DNA of 64,000 bases, taken from contig NC_019771.1 of assembly GCF_000317695.1 (NCBI RefSeq), positions 496,001 to 560,000 of the forward strand, written 5' to 3'. Each line of letters starts with the position of its first letter. Within the stretch, counting starts at the first letter, position 1. The notes beneath the pieces were generated by a model. It did not search any database and was not told the origin of the DNA. It worked only from the letters and a program-made list of their open reading frames with translations. Shown piece by piece: positions 17,374 to 26,643 of the stretch. Position numbers and translations under genes: made by a program. Origin of the DNA: Anabaena cylindrica PCC 7122. Lineage in GTDB: Bacteria; Cyanobacteriota; Cyanobacteriia; Cyanobacteriales; Nostocaceae.

Positions 17374-18993
17374 TTATAAATTGGTGATGAGTTTGCTTTT
17401 TCTGAGGATAAATTGCATGACGCTTTCTTGACGGGAAATAATATTAGCGCGGCCTTCCATACCAGATTTAAGATGACACAAGCGATACCTTTCCTGCGGA
17501 ACACTACGTGAATGGTCAGCTTCGCTATCGCTCCGACCAAGATATAGGGTTTCTGGTTCGATATTGACTTCGTAAGTAGCTACCTGGGATGTACCAGCAA
17601 TAGGATTATTTGGTGTAGTTGCGATCGCATCTGCTGCTACTGTTTTCACTGTCCCTTTGAGAGTTCCATAGTCTGGATAGGGACAAGCTGAAACCTGCAT
17701 CTGCACAGCTTGACCTACTTCCACTTTGTCGATATCTTTAGCAGAAATCTGAGCTTTGATGATTAAAGGAGCATCAAGGGGAGCAATTTGAGCCAGAGCT
17801 TCACTCATTTGTACCCCCTGTCCAGGGTTGCGGAGTTTGAGTTGCATCAGTGTGCCGGTAATTGGTGAGCGAATCACACTTTTCTTCAACTCATTTTCTA
17901 GTTGTAGTAGTTCTTGACGACTACGAATCAGTTGCTTTTGCAGTTCTAGACGCTGTTGGAATAATGTTTCTCGTTCTTTTTGCAAAGCTGCTAAAGCGCC
18001 TTTACCCCTGGCCTGTTCTTGCTTAATTCGTTCCGATGCTACGATTACAGTTGCATCACTGGGGTTGAGGGAGATTTTAGCTTTTTCTAAGTTAATTCGG
18101 GCTAATTTAACAGCTTGTTCCTTTTCCTCTAGGAGATTTTTGGCATTAGCTTGAGATTCTGCTAATTTAGCTTGAGCAGATTTAACAGCTTGTTGTTTTT
18201 CTTCCACTAGATTGCGAGAGACTGCACCTGATGTAGCTATACTCTGCAAGCGATCTCGCTGCAATTGAGCCAGCTTTAAGGCAGCTTCTGCTTCTTGGAC
18301 AGTTGCTGTTAATAATTTATCTCTTCTTAATCTTGCTAATTGCTCTTGAGCCAACTGTAAACCAAATTCTGCCTGTGCCATTTCCGCATTAGCTTTAATT
18401 TGCTGATCCAAATAGTTGCGTTCAGTCCCAGTTAACTCAGCTTGTGCGGCTATAATACTGCGGTTAATTAAATTTGTTTGAGCAGCGATTTGAGTATTAA
18501 TTTGGCTGACTTGAGTATCAATTTGTATCAGTTGTAATTGATTTTGCTGAATACTATTTTGGAGTTGACTTTTTTGAGATTGAAGTTGAGAATTATTAAT
18601 GTAAGCGATCGCATCTCCCTGATTTACAAACTGATTTTCTTGAGCTTGAATTTTTTCTACAGTTCCAGTCATAGCCGACTCCACTAACCGTAATTCTCCC
18701 AACGGTCTGATCGTGGCTGGAACTTTGACTGTGACATTGTAATTTAAGATATGAGTGAGACTCACAGCTATTACAAAGATAGCAATCATCACTCCCCCAC
18801 CAATATTGATCCATTTACCAATATGGGGAAGAAACTCATTAGCTTCTAGTAAAGGCAGATCCTCTGGAGTCGGTTCATTTAACCGATACCAAGAATTGTT
18901 TTCTTCGCGCTGTAACGAGTTCACGACATTGCACCTTATATTAGGACTAACATATTCGGTTCTCAGATTTAAATTGCAAATATTATGCAACAA
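17374..18993 (-). CDS. HlyD family periplasmic adaptor of the peptide exporter
   Basis: Up to 539 residues; GTG 18924, with AAGG upstream, may be the true start. A single membrane helix (about 63-85) is followed by a biotinyl-lipoyl-like segment (GTVEKIQAQENQFVNQGDAIAYI), a long coiled coil rich in Gln, Ala and Glu (about 135-375), then the returning lipoyl half and beta-barrel (VIRSPITGTLMQL, IKAQISAKDIDKVEVGQ). It links an inner-membrane ABC pump to TolC. The C-terminal region holds an in-frame small repeat (about residues 485-501) that interrupts the usual LYL-x-RLKSGMEGRANI block. Probably co-transcribed with the C39 gene 290 bases downstream. Confidence 0.88.
   Translation of the reverse strand: MLHNICNLNLRTEYVSPNIRCNVVNSLQREENNSWYRLNEPTPEDLPLLEANEFLPHIGKWINIGGGVMIAIFVIAVSLTHILNYNVTVKVPATIRPLGELRLVESAMTGTVEKIQAQENQFVNQGDAIAYINNSQLQSQKSQLQNSIQQNQLQLIQIDTQVSQINTQIAAQTNLINRSIIAAQAELTGTERNYLDQQIKANAEMAQAEFGLQLAQEQLARLRRDKLLTATVQEAEAALKLAQLQRDRLQSIATSGAVSRNLVEEKQQAVKSAQAKLAESQANAKNLLEEKEQAVKLARINLEKAKISLNPSDATVIVASERIKQEQARGKGALAALQKERETLFQQRLELQKQLIRSRQELLQLENELKKSVIRSPITGTLMQLKLRNPGQGVQMSEALAQIAPLDAPLIIKAQISAKDIDKVEVGQAVQMQVSACPYPDYGTLKGTVKTVAADAIATTPNNPIAGTSQVATYEVNIEPETLYLGRSDSEADHSRSVPQERYRLCHLKSGMEGRANIISRQESVMQFILRKSKLITNL
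17489..17514. repeat. Small dispersed repeat inside the HlyD gene
   Basis: CTTTCCTGCGGAACACTACG and following bases match, with few changes, the repeat inside kdpB at 32563-32600 (shared GCGGAAC...CGTGAA). It is read through in frame. Confidence 0.55.
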
Positions 18994-19184
18994 AAAAGTA
19001 ACTATCCCAGGTAATAAATCAGGTGAAAAAAAAACAGTGAATATCTATATTCAGATTATTCCTATTGTAAAAACTAATTAAATGAATCGTTTATAATTAA
19101 GTGAAGGGGTAGAGAAAGTTATTCCAATCTATGTTTATTTTTCGCTGCCAATCAAAATAAACTTCAACCGACTAGTACAAAAGA

Positions 19185-19300
19185 TATAGCCTTTCCCACT
19201 CTAGTAAGATACAAAATTACCCCTCCCCAACCCTCTTGGTAAGGGGAGGGTGCGCGACAGCGCGGGTGGGGTGTATTTCATGAGCTTGGGAATTGCTATA
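19185..19300. mobile_element. MITE, family A, copy 2
   Basis: 116 bases with ends TATAGCCTTTCCCA and TGGGAATTGCTATA. The interior contains a CCAACCCTCTTGGTAAGGGG block and GCGCGACAGCGCGGG. It lies directly against the truncated leader gene at 19296-19340 and supplies its stop codon. Elsewhere 18994-19670 is AT-rich with no supportable gene. Confidence 0.8.
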
Positions 19301-19340
19301 ACGCAACCAGCAAATCATATGCATTGATTTGAGTAGACAT
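19296..19340 (-). pseudogene. Leader peptide gene truncated by a MITE
   Basis: From ATG 19340 the frame reads MSTQINAYDLLVAL and stops at a TAG made by the MITE end. MS, the polar stretch and DLLV-x-L match the first 14 residues of the three double-glycine leaders at 12.8-14.3 kb, and the upstream GAAGCTAAGAATT resembles their AGGCTAACAATC. No LSGG or core is recognisable on the far side of the MITE. A fourth peptide gene has therefore probably been lost. Confidence 0.6.
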
Positions 19341-19670
19341 AATTCTTAGCTTCACTTATGGAATTGGGTGTTTGACCACCTAACAACCCAACTATAAGCA
19401 TTATTTCCTAATAATTCATAAACCTAAGGTTAGAAAGTCAAGGTTATAGTTTTACTTCTCAAAGTAGATATAAAATCTTTTAAATTTTACAGATATCTGA
19501 ATATCCTTAGAGTGAGTATTAAAGATATTGGATGTTATTAAAGAAATTTGCCAACTTAAGATATAAATTGACTCTTTTTGCTGACTAACACTCATACTAA
19601 ATTTTAGAACATCTAAATCTCTGCCTCCTGCTTTGTGATAACGACAATTTTTAACACCAATCTACTTAAT

Positions 19671-20375
19671 TCAATTCAATACTAATAACTTAATTAACAT
19701 ATAAGCTGCTGCTGCACTACCTAAAGGAACTGTTAAATTATCAACACCTAAAAATGAAAAAGCTTCTAACCCTGTAGCTATGAAGGCTACTGCTAAGGAA
19801 ATTACCCAAGTTTGCCAAATATTTCCTTGTGTTCCTAGTAAAATAAGGATAGTAATTAAGCAGCTAATCACAGTCATTGTTAAGGAACCTTCCCAACTTT
19901 TTTGTGAGCCAAAGAGTATATATTTGTGTTTACCAAATCTCTGTCCAATTAAAGCTGCTAAACCGTCTCCCCAAGTCATGATCATAATTCCTAATGCAGC
20001 ATACTGGGGTTGCTCTAAATACCAAAAACAAGCAATTAAAATACCAATACTAAGAGCATAAAAAAATGTTCCTAAACTTTGACGACCAACGCTATTAATT
20101 CCCGGCAAAATAGGGAATATATAGGACAATAAAGTGATGATACAGCCTACAATTGCAGATGTAATCCCGATAATGGGGGGGATATTTAGCCACCAAGCAA
20201 TCAAAATGACGTTACCAATGCCAATATGAGCTATTTTGCGGATAAGTTCGGGTTCACTTTGAGGAGAGCGACTGACTCCCCAAGCGGTGAGAATGACTAG
20301 TAAAACCCAAGCCGCAGGAGATAAAATTTGCAGCCATAATGGGTAAATGGATTCTAAACTAAGTAATGTACTCAA
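19671..20375 (-). CDS. Phytol/dolichol kinase family membrane protein
   Basis: 234 residues with six to seven hydrophobic helices. Family marks: ELIRKIAHIGIGN near the start, TWGDGLAALIGQRFGKHKY in the middle, and GSQKSWEGSLTM, which form the CTP-binding region of SEC59/VTE5 kinases. Cyanobacterial members phosphorylate phytol released from chlorophyll for tocopherol and chlorophyll recycling, so that is the likely role; farnesol or other polyprenols are alternatives. Divergent from yidD with a short shared promoter region. Confidence 0.82.
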   Translation of the reverse strand: MSTLLSLESIYPLWLQILSPAAWVLLVILTAWGVSRSPQSEPELIRKIAHIGIGNVILIAWWLNIPPIIGITSAIVGCIITLLSYIFPILPGINSVGRQSLGTFFYALSIGILIACFWYLEQPQYAALGIMIMTWGDGLAALIGQRFGKHKYILFGSQKSWEGSLTMTVISCLITILILLGTQGNIWQTWVISLAVAFIATGLEAFSFLGVDNLTVPLGSAAAAYMLIKLLVLN

Positions 20376-20430
20376 GAATGATACAACAAATAAACTTTCA
20401 TCTTTGATACTACTTTATTAAATTTGAGAT

Positions 20431-20676
20431 ATGAAAATATTATTGATTTGGTTAATTAAAGGCTATCGCTTATTCATTTCACCCCTGTTTCCCCCCACTT
20501 GTCGTTTTCAACCAACTTGCTCGATGTATGCTATGGAAGCAATTGAACGCTATGGTGTGCTACGTGGTGGTTGGATGGGTATTTGGCGGATTTTGCGCTG
20601 TCATCCGTTTCATCCAGGTGGTTATGATCCTGTTCCAGAAGTAAGGGAAAAGTCTTGCTGTCAACATGAGAAGTAA
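20431..20676 (+). CDS. yidD: Membrane protein insertion efficiency factor YidD
   Basis: 81 residues with the whole YidD pattern: LIKGYRLFISPLFPPTCRF, PTCSMYAMEAIERYG, and RILRCHPFHPGGYDPVPE. YidD is a small amphipathic protein that assists YidC/Alb3 insertase. It usually sits in the rpmH-rnpA-yidC operon; here it is alone, as in many cyanobacteria, and is followed 30 bases later by a peptidase gene on the same strand. Confidence 0.92.
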   Translation: MKILLIWLIKGYRLFISPLFPPTCRFQPTCSMYAMEAIERYGVLRGGWMGIWRILRCHPFHPGGYDPVPEVREKSCCQHEK

Positions 20677-20706
20677 TATCAGATCTGTTTAATTACCAAA
20701 ATTTCT

Positions 20707-21411
20707 ATGCGACCTTATCACCAAATCCCAATTATTGAATGTGGTGAACCGTTGATCAAGATTCCCGTAGAACTGTTTGCGCTGGAATCTCCCCATCCTT
20801 ATGAAAAATTAGGTGCTACCTATGGGGAATATTCACCTTATTTTCTGCGTCATGGTGTAATTGAAAGTTTGCTCAAGGCACAAAATTATTTACAATTGCT
20901 GCGTCCTCATTGGTATATCCAGATATTTGATGCTTATCGTCCGGTGGCTGTGCAGCAGTTTATGGTAGATTACAGTTTTGCGGAAGCGTTGCAGCAAAGG
21001 GGATTGATTGAAGCAGATTTATCACCCCAGCAACGGGAAGAGGTTTGGAAAGCGGTTTATGAAATTTGGGCTGTACCTAGTTTAGATATGAATACCCCAC
21101 CTCCACATAGTACGGGGGCTGCGGTAGATGTGACTTTGGTGGATGATGATGGGGTGGTTGTGGATATGGGTTCACCGATTGATGAGATGTCGGTGCGATC
21201 GCACCCTGATTATTATGCTAGTAGTAACCAACAGTATCATGCTCATCGTCAATTGCTACATGATGTGATGTTAAAAGCAGGGTTTCAACGTAATCCCAGA
21301 GAGTGGTGGCATTTTTCTTTTGGTGATCAAATGTGGGCTTGGTTGTGCAATCAATCAAATCCTGATAACTTTACATCCGCACGTTATGGGCGATTTGATC
21401 GAAATATGTGA
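20707..21411 (+). CDS. VanX-like D-alanyl-D-alanine dipeptidase (M15 family)
   Basis: 234 residues. The zinc site is readable: PPPHSTGAAVDV gives the first His and Asp, and PREWWHFSFGDQMWAW the catalytic Glu and second His. IFDAYRPVAVQQ holds the conserved Arg. Members cleave D-Ala-D-Ala, freeing D-Ala from peptidoglycan or scavenged dipeptide; in this setting recycling is more likely than vancomycin resistance, since no vanHA genes are present. No clear signal peptide is seen, so it is probably cytoplasmic. Confidence 0.87.
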   Translation: MRPYHQIPIIECGEPLIKIPVELFALESPHPYEKLGATYGEYSPYFLRHGVIESLLKAQNYLQLLRPHWYIQIFDAYRPVAVQQFMVDYSFAEALQQRGLIEADLSPQQREEVWKAVYEIWAVPSLDMNTPPPHSTGAAVDVTLVDDDGVVVDMGSPIDEMSVRSHPDYYASSNQQYHAHRQLLHDVMLKAGFQRNPREWWHFSFGDQMWAWLCNQSNPDNFTSARYGRFDRNM

Positions 21412-21577
21412 AGATTGCGGCTACACCAGAGTGATATTACGGAGTAACATTTCTTGACAAAAATGATATATATGTTTTTATTTGATTTCTGTGGTTGCGA
21501 TGCCAATGTTTCAGATAGAAGCATTCCAGCATCCAGGCAAGCTATAATTCTCTTGCGGAGCAACGTTACAAAAATTT

Positions 21578-21901
21578 ATGAGTAATCCCCTTGTGCAAGC
21601 CTTTTTTGTAGGCAGAGCAGTAGCTGAAGTCATTAATGAGCGTGTAGAAGTCGCCTTGACTGATGCTTTAAGTGAACTAGGCAAATTTGATGCAGAAGCT
21701 AGAGAACAACTACGCCAATTTACAGATGAAGTTATAACACGAGCTAATCGAGCGGCGGAAACGGCTGGATCTGGTAAAACTCCAGGTACTACTCAAACTA
21801 ATGCTGGTTCAGTTGACTTACAAGCAGAAATTGATGAATTACGAGCCGAAATTGCCCTATTAAGAACTGAATTGCAAAAATATCGCACTAGTTCAAAATA
21901 A
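21578..21901 (+). CDS. Conserved cyanobacterial protein, coiled-coil C-terminus
   Basis: 107 residues. An N-terminal conserved part (NPLVQAFFVGRAVAEVINERVE) precedes a helical stretch, a Gly/Thr linker (about 62-75) and a short coiled coil (LQAEIDELRAEIALLRTELQ). I recognise it as a protein found throughout cyanobacteria and plants, with no established role; a thylakoid link has been suggested for such proteins. It is preceded by a free-standing upstream region and followed by the ABC1 kinase gene 220 bases later. Confidence 0.7.
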   Translation: MSNPLVQAFFVGRAVAEVINERVEVALTDALSELGKFDAEAREQLRQFTDEVITRANRAAETAGSGKTPGTTQTNAGSVDLQAEIDELRAEIALLRTELQKYRTSSK

Positions 21902-22124
21902 AGAGCAATACAGGGGGTAACTAACCAAGTTGCTATCTTGTTAGGGCTGATAATGGGTAATTGGTAATCGGCTGTTTCTAATTACTAATCAGGATTTCAG
22001 GATAAACAAGATTATTTTTTGATCATTCCTGAATCAGAGAATATTGTATCCCCTCTGGAAGCTTTAGCAATTACCAATTACCCTAAATCGGTTTTTCTAT
22101 ATCAAAAAAATTTTAGGAATCAAA

Positions 22125-23861
22125 GTGTCTTTCTTTACTGGTAATTCGGTGAATACCCGACGGTACACAAAAAATATGGACAAAGGTTATTCAGATCAGG
22201 CATACCGTTGGAATCGGGAAAATTATTCTAGCAAACGGCGCTTTGTAGATATTTGGTCTTTCGTATTAACATTAATGTTTAAGCTTTGGCGCTATAACAA
22301 AGCTTGGAGTTACCCTGGAGGGATAACAGAGGACAAGCAAAGCGCTAGACGTAAAGCCCAAGCTATCTGGATTCGTAATACATTTTTAGAATTGGGGCCA
22401 ACTTTTATTAAGGTTGGGCAATTGTTCTCTACCCGCGCTGATATTTTTCCTAGTGAATATGTTGAAGAACTTTCTAAGTTACAAGATAGAGTTCCAGCAT
22501 TTAGCTATGAGCAAGTAGAAGCAATTATTGAGCAGGAATTAGGTAAAAAGATTCCTGAACTATTTCAGAGTTTTGAACCTGTTCCTTTAGCTGCTGCCAG
22601 TTTGGGACAAGTTCACAAGGCTATACTCTATTCTGGGGAATCCGTTGTGGTGAAGGTGCAACGTCCTGGACTCAAGAAGCTATTTGAAATTGATTTACAA
22701 ATTCTTAAGGGTATTGCCCGCTATTTTCAAAATCATCCCAAATGGGGAAGGGGAAGAGATTGGATTGGCATTTATGAAGAATGTTGTCGCATTCTATGGG
22801 AAGAAATTGATTATCTCAATGAAGGTCGTAATGCTGATACTTTTCGCCGAAATTTTCGTGATTACGACTGGGTAAATGTGCCGCGAGTTTATTGGCGTTA
22901 CGCTACTTCTAGAGTAATTACTTTGGAGTATTTACCTGGGATTAAAATTAGCCAGTATGAGGCTTTGGAAGCTGCGGGTGTGGATCGGAAAGCGATCGCT
23001 CGTTATGGCGCTCAAGCTTACCTACATCAGCTACTAAATAATGGTTTCTTCCACGCTGATCCCCACCCTGGTAATCTCGCAGTTAGCCCAAATGGAGCTT
23101 TGATTTTTTACGATTTTGGCATGATGGGGACGATTAAATCCAATGTGCGAGAGGGTTTAATGCAAACCCTGTTTGGTGTTGCTCAAAAAGATGGCGATCG
23201 CGTAGTTCAGTCTCTGGTTGATTTGGGTGCGATCGCCCCCGTAGATGACATGGGGCCTGTGCGGCGTTCAGTTCAGTATATGCTGGACAATTTCATGGAT
23301 AAGCCCTTTGAAAACCAATCAGTCGCCGCCATCAGTGAAGACCTTTACGAAATAGCTTACAATCAACCGTTTAGATTTCCAGCAACTTTTACCTTTGTCA
23401 TGCGTGCCTTTTCCACCCTAGAAGGGGTAGGCAAGGGCTTAGATCCAGACTTTAATTTTATGGAAGTTGCCCAACCTTATGCAATGCAACTTATGACTGA
23501 TAACAATGGTTTAGAGGGGAATAGTTTCTTGAATGAGTTAAGTCGTCAAGCAGTGCAAGTCAGCAACACTGCATTCGGATTACCACGTAGACTAGAAGAC
23601 ACACTCGACAAAATCGAACGTGGGGATATTCGTCTGCGAGTTCGTTCCGTAGAAACAGAAAGACTCATACGCAGACAGAGTAACATTCAACTCGGAATGA
23701 GCTATGCTCTTATAATCAGTGGTTTCACAATTGCAGCCACAATTCTCTTGGTTAGCAAGTTTCTGTGGTTAGCAGTATTCATTGGTTTAATTGCAGCAGC
23801 AATATCATTCTTGCTGATTCGTCTGCTTTTGCGCCTTGACCGTTATGATCAAAAGTATTAA
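22125..23861 (+). CDS. ABC1/AarF/UbiB family atypical kinase
   Basis: Up to 578 residues from GTG 22125; ATG 22176 is an alternative start. Signature elements: the KxGQ motif (LGPTFIKVGQLFSTR), AAASLGQVHKA in place of a Gly-rich loop, VVKVQRPG with the lysine, EEIDYLNEGRNADTF, catalytic FHADPHPGNLAV and YDFGMMG. Two C-terminal membrane helices (about 525-565). Members regulate quinone and prenyl-lipid synthesis or stability in thylakoids and plastoglobules (ABC1K). It ends 17 bases before a PP2C gene on the same strand, suggesting a kinase-phosphatase operon. Confidence 0.92.
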   Translation: MSFFTGNSVNTRRYTKNMDKGYSDQAYRWNRENYSSKRRFVDIWSFVLTLMFKLWRYNKAWSYPGGITEDKQSARRKAQAIWIRNTFLELGPTFIKVGQLFSTRADIFPSEYVEELSKLQDRVPAFSYEQVEAIIEQELGKKIPELFQSFEPVPLAAASLGQVHKAILYSGESVVVKVQRPGLKKLFEIDLQILKGIARYFQNHPKWGRGRDWIGIYEECCRILWEEIDYLNEGRNADTFRRNFRDYDWVNVPRVYWRYATSRVITLEYLPGIKISQYEALEAAGVDRKAIARYGAQAYLHQLLNNGFFHADPHPGNLAVSPNGALIFYDFGMMGTIKSNVREGLMQTLFGVAQKDGDRVVQSLVDLGAIAPVDDMGPVRRSVQYMLDNFMDKPFENQSVAAISEDLYEIAYNQPFRFPATFTFVMRAFSTLEGVGKGLDPDFNFMEVAQPYAMQLMTDNNGLEGNSFLNELSRQAVQVSNTAFGLPRRLEDTLDKIERGDIRLRVRSVETERLIRRQSNIQLGMSYALIISGFTIAATILLVSKFLWLAVFIGLIAAAISFLLIRLLLRLDRYDQKY

Positions 23862-23878
23862 TTGTTGCTCGAAAATCT

Positions 23879-24613
23879 ATGAAACTGAACTTCACGGGTT
23901 GTACCGATCCGGGACTTATTCGTGCTAATAATCAAGATGCTTACTATATAGACCCGGAAGGGCGATTTTTTATAGTTGCTGATGGTATGGGTGGTCATGC
24001 CGGAGGTGAAGAAGCAAGCCGCATTGCTACCCAACAAATCCAGGCTTATTTGGGCGCAAATTGGCAATCTTCAGAATCTGCACAAAAATTATTAGAACAA
24101 GCTTTATTAACAGCTAATAAAGCCATTTTGCAAGATCAACAAAATCATCCTGAACGTTCCGACATGGGGACAACAGCTGTAGTAGTGGTTTTTCCTCCAC
24201 AAGAACAGCCGTTGTGCGCTCATATCGGAGATTCAAGACTATACCGCTTACGAGAATCTAAACTAGAGCAAATCACAGAAGATCATACTTGGATCGCCAG
24301 AGCCATCAAAATTGGTGATATCTCAGTTGAAGAAGCTAGATTGCATCCCTATCGCCATGTTTTGTCACGTTGCTTGGGACGTGAAGACTTTAATCATGTT
24401 GATATACAAGCATTAGATATCAAAGTTGGCGATCGCTTGCTGTTGTGTAGTGATGGACTCACCGAAGAACTAGTTGATCAAAAGATTTTTAGCCATCTTC
24501 AAGATACTCCTTGGCTAGATAAAGCCGCCTTTGCTCTAGTCGAAGCAGCAAAAGAGGAAGGTGGACACGACAATATCACCATCGTCCTTGTTGCTATTGA
24601 GGAAAATTCTTAA
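23879..24613 (+). CDS. PP2C-type serine/threonine protein phosphatase
   Basis: 244 residues with all metal-binding motifs: RANNQDAYYID, VADGMGGHAGGEEAS, GTTAVVVV, HIGDSRLYRLR, LTEDH-like ITEDHTWI, LLLCSDGLTEEL and GGHDNITIVLV. It uses two Mn/Mg ions to remove phosphate from Ser/Thr (PrpC/PphA type). It directly follows the ABC1 kinase gene, so the two may share substrates. Cytoplasmic; no extra domains. Confidence 0.93.
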   Translation: MKLNFTGCTDPGLIRANNQDAYYIDPEGRFFIVADGMGGHAGGEEASRIATQQIQAYLGANWQSSESAQKLLEQALLTANKAILQDQQNHPERSDMGTTAVVVVFPPQEQPLCAHIGDSRLYRLRESKLEQITEDHTWIARAIKIGDISVEEARLHPYRHVLSRCLGREDFNHVDIQALDIKVGDRLLLCSDGLTEELVDQKIFSHLQDTPWLDKAAFALVEAAKEEGGHDNITIVLVAIEENS

Positions 24614-25202
24614 TTTATATTGTCAGTTGCAGGTAATAGCTTTAGGCAGAGCCTCTGTGATAGCATTCTCAGTCGGAGACAGGGAACGAGATACTAGGAA
24701 CGGGGTAAATTTATTAACAAAATCATTCAGCTAGAAGGTTTTACTGCTGTAGGGGCGTATTTGAATATGTCCCTACAACCACTGCTATAAGTTTTTGGTA
24801 ATAAATTAAATCATAAATTATTGACCAATTACCATTGACAATTGATAAATCGAGTAAATATACTCAGCATTTTGTTCAATTTGAGCATTTTTTCTATTTA
24901 CAAATTGATAAAAATATCTATAACCTTCAAATTCATCCGAATCGAGGTTAAATTTATATAATCTGAGTAATTGACATTTTGCACCTCTTACCCTTGCTAG
25001 TCCCAACTACAAGGAGATTCACTAAGTGCAGAAGACCAAAGCAGAAAACTTAGACCTAAATGACTGGGCAATTTGTCCAACAATTGTTATCTTTCTTAAT
25101 TAAAGAAGAATAAACGTTAGGATATATATCAGCCCAAATATGATCATTTCGGCCTTTCTGTAACCAATATCACTTTTACGAGTTGTTTTTTTGGTTTTAA
25201 TT
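24614..25202. promoter_or_regulatory. Gap before nblA
   Basis: Contains a dispersed-repeat-like stretch (about 24650-24720) and the nblA upstream region. TTCTTAATTAAAGAA (25092-25106) is a near palindrome, and GTA-N8-CAC at 25160-25173 is one base off the NtcA consensus GTA-N8-TAC but only 29 bases before the ATG. NtcA control of nblA is known in cyanobacteria; here it is not proven. Confidence 0.4.
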
Positions 25203-25400
25203 ATGAATCAACCAATTCAGCTTTCCTTGGAACAACAGTTTAACATCCGCTCATTTGCAACACAAGTTAAGCATATGAGCCATGAACAAGCACAAGACTT
25301 TTTAGTTAAGCTCTATGAACAAATGGTTGTCAAGGAGGAAACCTACAAGGAGCTTCTCAAGCATCAGTGGGGATTAGATTCAGGCTCCACTATGGCATAG
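25203..25400 (+). CDS. nblA: Phycobilisome degradation protein NblA
   Basis: 65 residues from ATG 25203; the TTG at 25191 is less likely. Sequence: LSLEQQFNIRSFATQVKHMS, then HEQAQDFLVKLYEQMVVKE and the C-terminal LLKHQWG, matching NblA closely. NblA binds phycobiliproteins and the ClpC chaperone, delivering phycobilisomes for proteolysis under nitrogen or sulfur starvation. Its presence shows a phycobilisome-containing organism. Single gene, own transcript. Confidence 0.95.
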   Translation: MNQPIQLSLEQQFNIRSFATQVKHMSHEQAQDFLVKLYEQMVVKEETYKELLKHQWGLDSGSTMA

Positions 25401-25860
25401 AGTAAATCTTCTTTTGTCGCAGTGGACGACCTCCTTCTCTTGCTGGTTTCCACCAGAGGAAAAGAGCTGGGGATGCCGGGGCGTCAACTTCGATCTTTTA
25501 AACCCACCTTCTAGAATGCATAAACTTGACTCAGGAAATAAATTCACGGTCAACTCTTAGGTTTAAAGTTAATATCACTTAACTCAAAACTTACCTAAAA
25601 TGATACTGGCATCCCAAAACAAGACAAAATTTATAACCTTGTCTACCTTAAACTACTTTACATCTGTAGAGATATTATATCTAGGGTCTGATTCGCACTG
25701 ATAATTATACCAGTCCAAATATATAGTACCACTAAGGCTGACACTTTATTTATCTAACTATAGTTTGCCAAGATAAAAAGCTTTTGTTTACAAAAGTTTA
25801 CTTTATCTGATTAAATACTTTCTTGTTATTTATAATACTAGTAATATGTTCATCTGAAAT
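25401..25860. other. Gap after nblA
   Basis: A short CTGGT-TTCC-ACCAG hairpin lies at about 25445-25458, possibly part of an nblA terminator. The rest is AT-rich with no gene or repeat I can support. Confidence 0.4.
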
Positions 25861-26643
25861 TTAGCCAGATAGGTCAAACGGTGAATCTGTATCCATTGTT
25901 TGCAGTCTAGCTAAAATCTGCGGTTTAATTTTTTCATACTCTTGTTTAAGAAAAGTTTTACTAACTTGAGCATCAGCAGATGATGTAGATATTTTGCTTG
26001 CTTCCAACCAATCTTTTAGTCGCTGACATTGGACAGGAGCAATACTGGAAGGGAGGATATGGGTACAGTGAGTGGGTGTTTCTCGCGCAAAGAACAACAA
26101 GCGATAATGACCTGTGTGTTGAAGTAAGCGCACAATCTCCTGACCGAAATTGGTTTTGAGATCAACATAATAAGGTAACCATTTAGCTCCGTGTTGGCGA
26201 TTGTAGATAACAGTAATCCACAACAGCATGGGATGGGGAACAGAAATGAAAAGAAATTGATTATAGCGAGTACAAACTAAACGCTTTTGAATTTCCTGTT
26301 CAGGTAGCATGACCCATAAAGCTGGTAAAACTTCACCATTGTTATAAATGGGTTGGGGAAAAACAATATCAGCAATTGGTTTATTTAATGGCCAAGAAGT
26401 CGTGCGAGACATATCATCGCTGATTGGGGATACCCGTAGTTCAGTTTTGATAATTTTTTCGACTACTGGGGATGCCAATGGACTAGTTGTTGGCTTCTTT
26501 TCAGGCTCAATTTGCTGTTTAGCTATGAAGTTAGGATTGAGTGCAGGAGTATTTTCACTAGCTTTTTTACGTATTTTGTCCTGCTGTTCTGCGGATACTA
26601 AAACACTGAGAATTTCGTTAATGCTTTGAGGGCGATCGCTTGG
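25861..26643 (-). CDS. C-terminal part of the Ser/Thr kinase, in the -1 frame
   Basis: Read from CCA at 26643, this frame begins PSDRPQSINEILSVL, the usual end of a bacterial Ser/Thr kinase domain, and continues for 260 residues to the stop at 25861. After a low-complexity linker the rest (about 100-245) is a globular region of unknown family (PALWVMLPEQEIQKRLVC, WLPYYVDLKTNFGQEIVRLL). It has no start codon of its own with a ribosome site (the ATG at 26658 is inside the kinase domain), so it is either expressed by frameshift from the upstream frame or is the rest of a broken gene. The fusion would be 541 residues. Confidence 0.7.
   Translation of the reverse strand, partial: PSDRPQSINEILSVLVSAEQQDKIRKKASENTPALNPNFIAKQQIEPEKKPTTSPLASPVVEKIIKTELRVSPISDDMSRTTSWPLNKPIADIVFPQPIYNNGEVLPALWVMLPEQEIQKRLVCTRYNQFLFISVPHPMLLWITVIYNRQHGAKWLPYYVDLKTNFGQEIVRLLQHTGHYRLLFFARETPTHCTHILPSSIAPVQCQRLKDWLEASKISTSSADAQVSKTFLKQEYEKIKPQILARLQTMDTDSPFDLSG

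Noticed and set aside
24818..25006. 62-codon minus-strand ORF before nblA
   Set aside because: No ribosome site, no recognised family, and AT-rich; its text is somewhat protein-like, so an old gene fragment is possible but not shown.
25160..25173. NtcA site before nblA
   Set aside because: GTA-N8-CAC is one base off consensus and lies only 29 bases from the ATG, which leaves no room for a promoter downstream.
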